From NCBI RefSeq assembly GCF_905147365.1, contig NC_056413.1:1442501-1506500 (forward strand): a DNA stretch of 64,000 nucleotides, written 5' to 3'. The stretch is from Aricia agestis. Lineage: Eukaryota; Arthropoda; Insecta; Lepidoptera; Lycaenidae. Each line of letters starts with the position of its first letter. The first letter of the stretch is position 1. A program made the translations under genes and the position numbers. Below are positions 21,577 to 31,844 of this stretch, one piece after another. The notes beneath the pieces were generated by a model. The model did not search any database. It had not been told where the DNA came from and worked only from the letters and a program-made list of their open reading frames with translations.

Positions 21577-21770
21577 CTAGCAATTTGACCGAGCTTTGCT
21601 CGGTATTCGATAAAACACGAATAAAATGACATTTTCTAAAAATGATTCCTAGCTAGATCGATTTATCGCCCCCGAAACCCCCTATAAGTATACTAAATTT
21701 CATGAAAATTGTTGGAGCCGATTCCGAGATTCCAATTATATAAGTATTATATACAAGAATTGCTCGTTTA
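21577..21770 (-). mobile_element. Helitron, CCGAGC-hairpin subfamily
   Basis: The minus-strand 3' end is hairpin CCGAGCAAAGCTCGG then TCAAATTGCTAG. The interior has GATTTATCGCCCCCGAAACC and CTAAATTTCATGAAAATTGT, matching the inverse-oriented copy at 42160. The 5' end fades into AT-rich sequence. Confidence 0.75.
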
Positions 21771-22179
21771 AAGATATAAGATACCATTTACTTTAAAAAA
21801 TTGTATACAAAAACTTTTCATTTTGTCACAAGCGCTAGTCTACTCAAATATTTAACAAAAACAAGCTCTACCGAGCTCGGACATTTACTGTGATATAATT
21901 TCGCTAAAAACTAGCAAACTAAAAGGTATAAAGTGAAAAATACGTCACTAATTGCAGGAGACACTCCCAAAAGGGTTGATCACACGCTCCGAAAATTTCA
22001 TTCACAAATCTGTCGCTTGAAGTGGATTTTACGATGGTTTTTTATCTCATATTTGCCCAAATACAGTTTTCGGCGCTGTTTTCAACTATGTCCAAATTCT
22101 TTCATCATCCAACATTTTTTCGTGTGAGTTTGAGAATAGTTTAGGCTTACAAAACGACAGGATAGATTTGATGATTTTT

Positions 22180-22505
22180 TAAAATAAAATTAAGGGGCAA
22201 ACGAGCAAAAGGTGACCACCTGATAAAAGGAACTACCGTCACCCATGGACACTCGCTCTATCAGAAGAGTTACCGGTGCGTTGCCGACCTTTTAAGAGGG
22301 AAAACTTAGCTCTTCTTGAAGGTTTGCAGGTTAAATTGGTCCATAAATACTATTGGTGAATGTTTTACTGTGCTTGGCCAAGTTATATATAAAACGCACT
22401 GTGGAAGACTGCAAATTAAGTTGTAGGAGTTATATTTTCAAACAATTCCTCAGAGTACTCCCCGTGATACAACCGATAGAGGATGCAGAGTGAAACCACA
22501 TCACG
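22180..22505 (-). mobile_element. LINE 3' end with ORF2 C-terminal remnant
   Basis: On the minus strand, codons within 22437-22484 read LYRLYHGEYSEELFE, which I recognise as part of the C-terminal region of a lepidopteran jockey/R1-like ORF2. After decayed sequence it runs into CTCTTAAAAGG, CGGCAACGCACC, GAGTGTCCATGGG and TTTGCTCGTTTGCCCC, then an A-rich tail. This 3' end matches the tails of the short retroposons at 23023, 45033, 54001 and 61009. Confidence 0.75.
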
Positions 22506-22555
22506 GCGTAGCCTGTTTTAAACATTATTAGGGCAGTCGACAATTCGAGCGACCC

Positions 22556-22747
22556 TTCGCAGGATACTAAACATGTGTAAGCGCAAATCTCCGGAACGAC
22601 TAAACCGATTTTGCTAATTCTTTTTTTGTTGTGCCCTTATTTCAGAGGAAGGTTGGAGAGAAACATTGATATAACACAAATGACGTAACGCTTTTGACAA
22701 TATGAATTTCATAGATATGGCACGATGACGTACGTTGGGCCCGCTAG
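22556..22747 (+). mobile_element. Helitron-like element, degenerate
   Basis: Contains TCTCCGGAACGACTAAACCG and ATTTTGCTAATTC and ends GTTGGGCCCGCTAG followed by T. The terminal hairpin is decayed compared with the related fragment at 29560-29615. Confidence 0.5.
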
Positions 22748-23022
22748 TATAATGTAAAATTTATTCCAAAACGTATTAATTTATCGGTATAAATTCATTG
22801 GAAATGCACGCTATTAACTGCGGCTATTCTCGGATTACGCCGGATAACTCGCAGCTTGTATGGCAATTAAGAGTTTTTATCCGGATTTTCGAATGGTTTT
22901 ACCAACTATTAATAGTTGATCCAGATTGTGTCAACGAAAAAACGTAGAGGGCTATTTTATCAGTGTTTCACACGCTATTATTGTTTCTAATTGGAAACAT
23001 TTGTGTATCATCGTGACCTATT

Positions 23023-23352
23023 GACGTGGGAGAGCAATGCTTCGGCACAAATGGGCTCAACCGGAGAAATACCACGGGCTCACAGAAAAACGGCTTGAAA
23101 CAGCGCTTGCGCTGTGTTTCGCCGAGTGAGTGAGTTTACCGGAGGCCCAATCCACTACATTTTCCCTTCCCTACCCTGTCCTATTTCCTTCCCTACCCTC
23201 CCCTATTCCCTTCCCTAACCTCCCCTATTACCCTATTCCCTCTTAAAAGGCCGGCAACGCACCTGCAGCTCTTCCGATGCTGCGAGTGTCCATGGGCGAC
23301 GGAAATTGCCTTCCATCAGGTGACCATGCCCGCTTATTTCATTAAAGAAAAA
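23023..23352 (+). mobile_element. LINE-tailed short retroposon (SINE family 3)
   Basis: About 330 bp: a unique head (ACGTGGGAGAGCAATGCTTC, GAGAAATACCACG, GCGCTTGCGCTGTGTTTCGC), a middle of CCCTTCCCTACCCTC repeats, and the 3' end CTCTTAAAAGGCCGGCAACG through CATCAGGTGACC to an A-rich tail. No promoter boxes A/B are evident, so it may be an internally deleted LINE rather than a true SINE. Confidence 0.85.
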
Positions 23353-23497
23353 CATCCTACAAAATAATAACGTACTGAGTTATGAATGCAGTCATGTTAT
23401 TAAGTTAATTTAGAAAAATACTACACTCATAATTCAAGTAAAAAAATGGGGGTAATACACAAACAGAACACACACAGAACAGAACAGAAGTACAGAA

Positions 23498-23640
23498 CTA
23501 GATGACGCCCGCAACTCCGTTGCGCCAAAACTCGTTTATCGCGTGGGACCGCACATTTTTCCGGGATGAAAGTATCCTATGTCCTTTGCCGGGATATAAG
23601 TATCTCCATAACAAATTTCATAAAAAAGCAGAAAGAGAAC
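23498..23640 (-). mobile_element. Helitron subfamily D, 5'-truncated
   Basis: CTAG at 23498-23501 is followed by ATGACGCCCGCAACTCCGTT and GCGCC, the inverse of a perfect CGCAACGGAGTTGCG hairpin plus CTAG 3' end. CGGGATGAAAGTATCCTATG follows; the 5' end is lost near 23630. Confidence 0.75.
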
Positions 23641-23745
23641 AGATAATACCTACATATTATCATTGATTACATTTTATATTAGGAACTAAAGTGATAACTT
23701 ATAAATAAAAATGTATAAATTACAAAGTGGAACTTCAAATTATTA

Positions 23746-24589
23746 TACAATGTGTCCCGACACCGGTGTCCGATCCTTTAATGTCATGATCTATGGCATA
23801 TTTTATCGACCAATTATTGGCTCTCAAACTTTTTTTCTCTCTCACGGTTGTAAAATGGCAGCCATTTTAGTATTTCTCGGGCTTTCACACAAATCTGACC
23901 AGTACTTCTCATGTAAATATCCTATGAAGATAAAAAAGGTCTCATTTGATAGCTAAGTTTAGCTATCAAATGAGACCTTTTTGAGAGCCAGAGAAAAAAA
24001 ATATTTTCAAAAGTTGGAGAAAAAAAATATTTGAAAGCCAATTTGTCACTCAAATATGCCATAAATCATGAGTTAAATTTTTTTTCTCCAACTTTTGAAA
24101 AAAAAATTTTCTCTGACTTCATACTAATCTGACCTATACTTCATAGGAAAATCGTTATAACTTCTAAACTATCTGACTTAGACCATTGAAATAAAGAATT
24201 TATGTAACATGAAAACATCTTCTATGTTTTTTAAAAAAAAAGAACCAGTTTAATGCGCTAGATTTTTCACAAAAAGCCATTAATTAAAAAATACACAATT
24301 TTTTTTCTTAAACTTTGGTTTTTTTATGTTTAATTCTACGAAATTTATAACGTATTGCCTGTGTAAGCGTAGTCCACAAGTTTAGTTATCAAATGAGACC
24401 TTTTTTATCTTCATAGGATATTTACATGAGAAGTATTGGTCAGATTAGTGTGAAAGCCCTAGAAAAACTAAAATGGCTGCCATTTTACAACCGTGAGAGA
24501 GAGAAAAAATTTGAGAGCCAATTTGTCGATAAAATATGCCATAGATCATGACATTAAAGGATCGGACACCGGTGTCGGGACACATTGTA
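23746..24589. mobile_element. 844-bp element with about 200-bp inverted arms
   Basis: Arms 23746-23954 and about 24384-24589 are inverted copies: TACAATGTGTCCCGACACCG at the left against CGGTGTCGGGACACATTGTA at the right. TA flanks both ends. Two further inverted blocks lie inside, including a perfect 22-bp stem with 6-nt loop (23933-23982) and GAGAAAAAAAATATTTTC-type repeats. No transposase frame. A partial second copy lies at 52325-52873. It is probably a long-TIR non-autonomous mariner-type element. Confidence 0.85.
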
Positions 24590-25125
24590 TAACGATGAAT
24601 AAATGACTCAAAAAACAATGATGAAAATCATAACATTATACTCCGCCATTTTTGAATCACAAATATAAAATGAAAGAGAAATATTTTTCAACGTTCAACC
24701 GACCCACTCACAAAACGAACTTAATCCGAATGGGTTGAAATCGTCCATCAGCATATTCACAAGTTAATGAAGATTTAGGGGAAGGGTAATAATTACCCCA
24801 TTGTTCACAAAAATCAACAATTACAGCTAAGTAGAGTTAAAAGTTCGCTTGCATTTCTCATTTTTAACACTCGAACACAAGTTACGGCGATTAAAGTCAA
24901 AGTTGGAACTTAATTACTTTCTTACTCTTATTGAATGGGGGAAAACGAGTGGAGTGGGGTTTGTAAACATTTTAGGGTTGTGTATTAAAAAGCATTTTGA
25001 AGCAAACTTTTTAAGGGTTCGCCCACGTCATACTTTTTGAAGGACTAATAAAATCGGACGTGAATGAAATTTCATTTAATTTCCGACTGACTTTTTATAT
25101 GACATAATAACATGTTTAGCACTAT
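24590..25125. other. Unassigned AT-rich DNA
   Basis: No gene. A 63-residue frame at 24849 is unrecognised. Positions 25109-25125 are the left copy of a target duplication. Confidence 0.5.
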
Positions 25126-25344
25126 AATTAGGTATAATACAATAATTTTGTTATACTATTAAATTAAACATAGTCACCACAGAGTTACGGACGACCGCGC
25201 CGCCGTGGACGGCCTCGAAAAAGATGGCGAGATGAACTGGATGCCTACAAGCCAGGCTGGCCTGCGGTGGCGTTGGAGCGAGACAAATGGAAGACCTTGG
25301 GGGAGGCCTTTACCCAGCAGTGGGATAGTATAGGCGCATAAAAA
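25126..25344 (+). mobile_element. RTE-like LINE 3' end, 17-bp target duplication
   Basis: AACATGTTTAGCACTAT occurs at 25109-25125 and again near 25345-25361. Between them the frame 25184-25342 reads GRPRKRWRDELDAYKPGWPA and DKWKTLGEAFTQQWDSIGA before TAA and a short A-run. That GRPR.RW.DEL and QQWD pattern is the C-terminus of RTE/jockey-like ORF2 proteins. Only the last 50 or so codons remain; the first about 55 bp of the insert are of uncertain origin. Confidence 0.85.
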
Positions 25345-25361
25345 AACATGTTTAGCACTAT

Positions 25362-26154
25362 TCCTTTCATTTTATTCATTTTTCTCCGACAAAATATCGG
25401 TCTCTGATTAATTGTTGGACCCTTATAAGTTATATCGCATGATCTTACTCGGATACAACTTTAATAAAAAGATATATTATAATACAAGACTAGTACACTT
25501 TACATAATATAAAGTTTATAATTCCTTGATTATGCTAATATTCTCTTTATTTGCATACTTATCTACCGTATGGTTGATATGAATTTCTCTTTAACATTCT
25601 ACTTAAAAATTGTAATTAGTAGATGCCTTGTAATCTAATACAATTATTGTCTTCTTGTATCTACATTGTAAAGGTAACTTATACTTCAATTAACCTGTTC
25701 TTATTAATCACTCAATTCAGTAGGTTAAAAAATGTAACTTATTTATATAAATTTGTACTACTCAGATTGTAATAAGCTTGTAATAGGTTTACTTTTTAAG
25801 TAACTCAATCTAGTATGTAATAAAAGTAACTTAACTCAACTAACTTATTTTCTTACATAAGTTTGTAATATTAAGATTTTATATTATCTTTATAAATTGT
25901 AATAGGTGAACAACTATTATTGGCCTTATTTCCTATTGTTATATACTAGCTTTTAATGCCTAAAATATAGTATTATGCTTATGTAATAAAATTAGCTATA
26001 CAAGTGTTATTGATAATGATGGCTGTTGTTGTTCTAAATAATAAATAAATAAAATAAATAAATAATTGTGGATATTTTGTATATTATTAATAAATAGGTA
26101 AGCTCGACAAAATGTAAACCTATACATCCATTTCGTGCTCAGAACTTTCCCTTA
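25362..26154. other. AT-rich DNA, probable retroelement 3' UTR
   Basis: The run 25640-26070 has repeated TTGTAATA and AAGTAACTTA motifs and ends in (AAAT)n at about 26037-26068, as LINE tails do. No coding remnant confirms it. Confidence 0.4.
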
Positions 26155-26279
26155 GCGGGGAGTGAGACACCATGGGGTTTTTGTGGGAAGGACCACCAGG
26201 AAAGTTCCACATACCCCGACCGATGGCCCCAATCCGATGGGTATGTGCAAAGCATTTTCCCATGTAATAAAGAAAAAAA
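26155..26279 (+). mobile_element. Retroelement 3'-UTR fragment
   Basis: CATGGGGTTTTTGTGGGAAG, CCACATACCCCGACCGATGG, GCAAAGCATTTTCCCATGT and an A-rich end. The same order appears on the minus strand at 48212-48330, so both are copies of one family, probably a LINE 3' end. Confidence 0.6.
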
Positions 26280-26335
26280 GTGTCCATTTCGTTTTTCCAT
26301 TTTTTTTCAATTGATTTCTACTGTATCTGATACGG

Positions 26336-26513
26336 TCTATATAAAATTCTCGTGTCACAGTGTTTGTGCACGAACTCATCCAAAACGGCTCAACCGATTT
26401 TAATGAAAGTATGTAGGTACATTCGTTAAGCCCGAGAAAAGGTCTTCGTCAGCTTTTTATAATGATACTACAAATAATTTATATGGCAAAACAACGTTTG
26501 CCGGGTCAGCTAG
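26336..26513 (+). mobile_element. Short Helitron
   Basis: Starts TCTATATAAAATTCTCGTG and ends with hairpin GGCAAAACAACGTTTGCC then GGGTCAGCTAG. The interior has ACGGCTCAACCGATTTTAAT. Confidence 0.82.
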
Positions 26514-26875
26514 AATTCAAAGTTCAACGTTTTATACCATGAGAACAATGCCACATTACTAATTACCGCTTACTGTATCTACGTTGATAACAAATGAAAT
26601 ACAAAGCCGATAGCAAACAGCGAATGCCCGAGGAAGCTATTCCCAGTGATAGCATATCGCAATGTGGCAGAATTGTTGTTTTAGTTCCTGTTTTCGACCT
26701 CTCGTTTCATTGGTAAATGGTATGTTTCTTTTGAAAGAAAAAACAAAGCCTCAAGTTGCGATGATTTGGACAGCTAAGTGAAAATAATATGGCTTTTAAA
26801 TTTGAAAATAATACAACATGCCACTTGGCGCTTGTTTCTAAATCTCATAATCTATACTTCTATAATCTATACTAA

Positions 26876-27150
26876 TATTAGAAATGCGTAAGTATGTCAA
26901 TCTGTCTGTCTCGTACCTCTTCACTCCCTAACCGCTGAACCGATTTTGCTGAACTTTGGTATAGATACTTTGAGAGCCTGTTTCACCTCTTCCTGGTGAG
27001 TGCCGAATAGACCATCCACCACTTAACTTGACAGATGAAATATGAAGAATCTGTCAAAAAAGTAGTGAATCGCCTATTCGGCACTTTAATATCAGAAAGT
27101 GGTGAAACAGGCCTTGAGTCTCGGGCAAAGGACATAGGTTAGTTTTATCA
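26876..27150 (+). mobile_element. Helitron subfamily D, interrupted by a MITE
   Basis: The 5' end TCTATACTAATATTAGAAAT leads to CTAACCGCTGAACCGATTTT and GGTATAGATACTTTGAG, is broken by a 139-bp MITE, and resumes with TTGAGTCTCGGGCAAAGGAC. The 3' end is missing. Confidence 0.7.
26975..27113. mobile_element. MITE family E (GCCTGTTTCACC) inside a Helitron
   Basis: Inverted ends AGCCTGTTTCACCTCTTCCT and AAGTGGTGAAACAGGCC, flanked by TTGAG on both sides (26970-26974, 27114-27118). The host consensus reads through this point without interruption at 33712. A second copy lies at 51091-51228. Confidence 0.85.
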
Positions 27151-27656
27151 CTGAACAATATAGTACGATGCCTGCGCAAGAAATTTTGGCGATATTTACT
27201 TAAGAACGCTCCTGACTCAAGAAATCAAACATCGTCTTTCCTCTTTACACTCACGCCTGTCTTTCATATGCCAGGTGAAAAAGGACGGCGCGGAATCATC
27301 GTCAAATTAGTTTTGCTTGAATAAAAGATGAACTATAATGATTGACAAAAAGTGTTTTGAGCAAATTTAGGTTTTATCAATGCCTAGATATTAAAAAATA
27401 TTAAAGAAGATCCAAGCAAAAATCTGTCTGAAACAAGGTTTTTTGTAGAAAAGAAACTATCGAGCATTTTTTCAGTAATCGTGTTTTCGTCTTGAGCAGT
27501 TAATTTTCATGAACTGAATTTACTTGTGTCAAGAAAACAGTTTTCTAGACCTTACAGATTTTGAGATCTAGATTTAAGTATGAAGTCAAGTTAGGGTCCG
27601 GTGCGCTCTTAAAAACCAAAAGTGTGAGTAAGACCGAGTAATATATTATGTACATT
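27151..27656. other. Unassigned DNA
   Basis: AT-rich. No gene or element ends recognised. Confidence 0.5.
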
Positions 27657-28163
27657 GTACCATCAGAGAAGTTGATTCATAGCCTAATTGCGGACCTACG
27701 TAATTTGGTCGCTAATTTCGGCCGACAATAAATTTTTGGCTACTATTAAATTGACATAATCCGACGAAATGACGTAGGTCTATCAACTGTTGAACGCCTC
27801 CGTGGTCTAGTGGTTAGAGCGTCGCTCTCGATTCCGGAGGTCGTGGGTTCGAATCCCGCGTTGGAAACATGTTATTTCCAAGTTTGGTTAGGACAATGCA
27901 GGCTTATCACCTGATTGTCTGACAAGTAAGATGATCCATGCGTCGGATGGGCATGTAAAAAAGTCGGTCCTGCGCCTGATCTCTCGCCAGTCGTGTCGGT
28001 CTTCCGTCCCACTGGGTTATGAGAGTAAAAGGAATAGAGAGTGCTCTTGTGTACTGCGCACACACTTGGGCACTATAAAATTACTCCTGCGTACACCGGC
28101 CACCGTCACCGAAACCGGTGTGGGGAGTATTAACTGTCTAAGAATCAATTTCCTCGATAGTAC
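27657..28163. mobile_element. MITE family C split by a SINE
   Basis: The left part runs from GTACCATCAGAGAAGTTGAT to GACGTAGGTCTATCAACTGT; the right part AACTGTCTAAGAATCAATTT and CCTCGATAGTAC completes the family consensus seen at 50044-50213. Confidence 0.8.
27794..28132 (+). mobile_element. tRNA-derived SINE, family 2, inserted in MITE C
   Basis: The head CTCCGTGGTCTAGTGGTTAG has box A, and GGTTCGAATCCCGCG has box B. The body has TTCCAAGTTTGGTTAGGACA, TGATCCATGCGTCGGATGGG and ACACTTGGGCACTATAAAAT. An AACTGT-type duplication flanks it. About 20 bp of the 3' body are deleted relative to the 46036 copy. Confidence 0.92.
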
Positions 28164-28282
28164 ATTTTATGAAAAAAAAAAAATCGTTAAAACTTGTCCA
28201 AAAAAACACAAACGTATTATAATATTATTTGTTTTGTCTGGACGGACATAGATGAAAAGAACGACATAAATATAATATTACA

Positions 28283-28458
28283 CTAGCTGTCCCGGTAAAC
28301 TTCGTGTTACTTTAAACCCTTCCCCGGACTTCTACGAATATTTTAAGACTAAAATTAGCCCAATCCGTCCAGCCGCTTTCGAGTTTACCACAGAATACAT
28401 ATTAGTTTAAAAAGCGTTACTAACATAATTGAAAATCCATTTTTATATATTATATAGA
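28283..28458 (-). mobile_element. Short Helitron, degenerate hairpin
   Basis: The minus-strand 3' end carries GGGACAGCTAG; the hairpin is mutated (GTAAACTTCGTGTTAC). It has TTCTACGAATATTTTAAGAC and a degenerate TCTATATAATATATAAAA 5' end. Confidence 0.7.
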
Positions 28459-28750
28459 TTAGAAACTAATAGCTTCAACAAAATTTTCGAACCTACACTT
28501 TGCTTGTAACAGATATTAATTTGTTTGAAACATTCGAGGTACAATATTTACAAAATGTTTCCGGGGAACGTTACGAATTTACAGAATAAGACTCTTTCAC
28601 GACATAACATGAGAATCCTATTAACGAAATATTGCATTTTGGAGTCGTATGTGAATATTTTGGAAACATTTCAATGAATGTTTTCGATATTTCATTTGCC
28701 GCTAAGAGGCAGACGAGACTCAGGGGCTGATGGACCGAGCACTCGGTATA
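28459..28750. other. Unassigned DNA
   Basis: No gene was found. A 61-residue minus frame is unrecognised. Confidence 0.5.
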
Positions 28751-28916
28751 TACCATCGAGGAAATGGATTTATATGCAGTTGACGGACCTCGTCATATCG
28801 TCGGGTTATGTCAATTCATGTTAATCTGTCGGATAGGTTTGACATAACGGAAATGTGTATGTTTTCTACGCGATCAGAATTTCGAGTTGCGGCAGTCATC
28901 TAGTTACAAGTAAAGT
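28751..28916. mobile_element. MITE family C, diverged copy
   Basis: TACCATCGAGGAAATGGATT, GCAGTTGACGGACCTCGTCA and GTCGGGTTATGTCAATTCAT match the family; the right half is heavily mutated. Confidence 0.6.
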
Positions 28917-29368
28917 AAAAGCAGTTACGGCTTTAGAGGGCGGCGGCACCGCCCAGGGCCGGGCGCTGGATAAGAAGGGGCACCGAAGGTAATCAAAAAG
29001 GGACGCCGAAGATATTTCACTTGGGACGCTGGTAGTGCTAAAACCGGCACTGAGTAGAAGTAAGATAGGAATCTTACATTAAAATATCATTGCTGGTAAA
29101 ATTAATACAGTAATCTTCTATTGTACTGTACATGCACTAAGCTCTTACAATAAGTACCAATTTCAGACTACAGACTAAAACCACTCAGTTTGAGCATGAT
29201 TGCACATGTTCCGAACATTGTACTCAGCTCGTCTGATATTAGTTTCGAACAACTGGACATATTTTGGAGAGGATTAGAAATGTTTATTGAGAAATGCACT
29301 AAACAAAATTCTCAAAACATTATGTAACATCAAAGATTATTAAAGTAGAGATTATTCATTCAAAATGT
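28917..29368. other. Unassigned DNA with a GC-rich patch
   Basis: 28935-29010 (GGCGGCGGCACCGCCCAGGG) is markedly GC-rich against AT-rich flanks, possibly an old repeat fragment. No gene was found. Confidence 0.45.
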
Positions 29369-29556
29369 TGATCAATTCAGTACAAATTATAAATGCATCT
29401 TATTACGTGGGAGAGCCATTCTTCGGCACGAATGGGCCGGCTCGACCGGAGAAATACCACGTTCTCACAGAAAACCGGTGACCCGTTAGCTCGTTTGCCC
29501 CCTTATTTCATTAAAAAAAAATCTACGCTTTGTGTTGCGGTCTGAATTGAGCCTAA
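29369..29556. mobile_element. MITE family A split by a retroposon
   Basis: The left piece has TTGATCAATTCAGTACAAAT and ATGCATCT; the right piece, TCTACGCTTTGTGTTGCGGT and CTGAATTGAG, is the matching terminus. Between them lies the short retroposon at 29405-29520. Confidence 0.65.
29405..29520 (+). mobile_element. LINE-tailed retroposon, internally deleted
   Basis: Head ACGTGGGAGAGCCATTCTTC to CTCACAGAAAACCGG joins directly to TGACCCGTTAGCTCGTTTGC and an A-run. About 215 bp of the middle, including the CCCTTCCCTACC stretch, are missing. Confidence 0.85.
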
Positions 29557-29559
29557 CAC

Positions 29560-29615
29560 TTTTGGCAATTAAAACTAAATAGCCGTGACGGGACGACATC
29601 CGTCGGGCCTGCTAG
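29560..29615 (+). mobile_element. Helitron 3' end fragment
   Basis: GACGGGACGACATCCGTC can form a stem of GACGG with CCGTC and is followed by GGGCCTGCTAG and T. Confidence 0.6.
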
Positions 29616-29825
29616 TTTATATTATTAGTATGGATTTAGTCTGATAGTATCATGTTTCTGGGTTAATTAACGTTATTGAAATTAATACATCAAAGACAAT
29701 TATGCTTTGGGGTCATAAATACTATAACTATTGATCACCAGCCGTAACAGTATCGTTAGATCACAAATCAATTTAGATAATGGTGTAATATGATAGATAC
29801 AGCTGTAGCCGTACATGATTATTAT

Positions 29826-29988
29826 GTACCATCGAGGAAATTGCTAGGCAGCTGACAGACCAACTTCATTTGGTCGGATCATGTCAATTCAATGATAATA
29901 ATTGTGATCCGTCTGCTGGGTTTGACGTAACGCGACCAAACTACGTAGGTAGTCTAGTCTGCCTAGGATCAACTTCTCTGTTAGTACT
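29826..29988. mobile_element. MITE family C, near-complete
   Basis: 163 bp from GTACCATCGAGGAAATTGCT to CAACTTCTCTGTTAGTAC, with GGTCGGATCATGTCAATTCA and GACGTAACGCGACCAAACTA. Outer ends are only loosely inverted. Confidence 0.8.
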
Positions 29989-31844
29989 AGATCCGATGAA
30001 TTTCGTATCACATCGTCCTACTAATATAAACTTTTACTGGATATCCACGAATGTTTAAAGTCTAAAATTTGCCAAATTTAAGACTTGAAACATAGTTAAG
30101 CCGTTCTCAAGTTGTAGCGAGACCAACAAAAATTTTAATTATATAGATAGATGAACAAGTAGACGTCGCGTATAATAATTATATTATAGATAGATTATTA
30201 TCTCGACACGCTAAACCACTGAATTAATTTAGACGTGGTATGAAAATAGTCCTGGAAAAGTGTAATATTATCATAAAAACATATTGACGCTCTCTGTGAT
30301 TTTAATAAGAATATCCTTTTAGTTTTTAAAAAGGTATAGGATGGTTTTAATAGCAGCAGACAACAGTTTTAATAGCAGCATTTTACACACGATAAACAAT
30401 TCCCGGAACAAAAAAAGCTGGCAACATTAGGTTACTTGCTGATGATGAAAAATCTAATTTATAACACAATTTTAAAAACGATTAAGCTTTGACAACAAAA
30501 AATAATTAACAACGGATCAAAGTGATTGCTAATCAATTCTGCGAAGGGAAAGAAATTCATCATTAGATGATGAAAGAAATTGACGTGAGACTAAGGCTGC
30601 TGTAGACGCTTCAATTATGTTTGATGGATTGTTAAGTGCATCGAGGGAGTCTGATTATGACGTCAGGGGAAGATTGCTAAATAATACCTAAGTATTCAAG
30701 TAATGGCGAAACCAGTTTTTTCTGAAAGGACGGATATTTAAGGGACTGGAAACTACCCTAAAGTAGAAAGGTTTAAGATACCTGCTAGTGGGTAATGTAA
30801 AAATCTATCCATTACCAGGACTATTTCTACACGAAATTTCGTCAAAATTAGTTTAGCAGTTTAAGCGTCAAAATGAATGAATACAAAATTATAATCAATC
30901 TCTGTATTCCTCAAGTACATGGAAAGAGCTAGAAATTACTGTTCTATGGAAGAAGTATAAAATCATTAAGAGGCCGGGTGCCATCAAAATTATCAAACAT
31001 ACGTAATACCAAAATCATTTTCTCAAACGGAAATATTTAACATGTTTGAGTTATTTTTCAGCTTAAAATAGTAATTACCTAGGTTCCTGCCCAAAAAATT
31101 ACTACCAAATATTTAAAAACTAAAAAATATAGTATCGAAATTCTCATACGAATTTCGACAGCTCCCGGTCTCTTAACTCATCAATCCCCAAGCGGCACCC
31201 GGCTGTCGCATAACAATTACAAAATCTATTATGTCTGCGATACCCACGATGGAGGTATTAATAACGCAACACTACTTCTTTCACTCGACTACGAATATTA
31301 TCTTGCTTTTTCGCTTCCACAGGTACTTGATGGCGTTCAGCGTTGTTGCATTGAGTGTGTTGTATGGAAAAAAAATCTTGATTAACTTTTATTTATTTCA
31401 AATCTGCATTATCTGATCGAAAATCCGTAAGACGAGAAGGGAAGAAGAGAAGGGAGAAAAGATCGCCGGTGACGGAATGAGAGGAAGTATTAACAGTTTT
31501 TTTAACACGGATATTAAGTGTACCTGTGTGCTTCTGTTGTTTAGTTTCACCTCTTTCAACAGTATCAATGCTATTGATTTTTTGATAATCTCGAAAATTT
31601 TAAGTAACTATGTACATCCATTTTTATTTAGTCTATCATCTTAGCTCAATTTAGAGGTACTCATAGAAAACGCGATTGAAATTTTTCCGCCTTTGCGAAA
31701 GTTTCCGAATACCGAAGACGGCGGCGATGGCGATATTTCAGGCCGTAGGGGAAATTCCGTTCGCCAAACACCAATTGAGCGTCGAAGGTTCGAGATGCTC
31801 AGGAATTTCTGTATACATCTATAATGTAGTCAGAAATAGGTACT
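29989..31844. other. Mostly unassigned DNA
   Basis: A direct repeat of GTTTTAATAGCAGCA occurs near 30343 and 30368. The segment 30973-31203 is bounded by inverted GCCGGGTGCC and GGCACCCGGC and may be a short MITE, but the TIR is only about 10 bp. 31685-31800 is less AT-rich and open, with no recognised protein. Confidence 0.5.

Noticed and set aside
23711..23956. 81-codon frame
   Set aside because: It coincides with one arm of the long-TIR element; its inverse exists at the other arm.
27794..27868. tRNA gene candidates at SINE heads (also 2110, 6703, 10494, 38750, 46036, 51834, 62017)
   Set aside because: Box A and B are present, but acceptor stems do not pair and each is followed by a SINE body.
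30973..31203. Possible MITE bounded by GCCGGGTGCC and its inverse
   Set aside because: A TIR of only about 10 bp, no target duplication and no second copy in the window.
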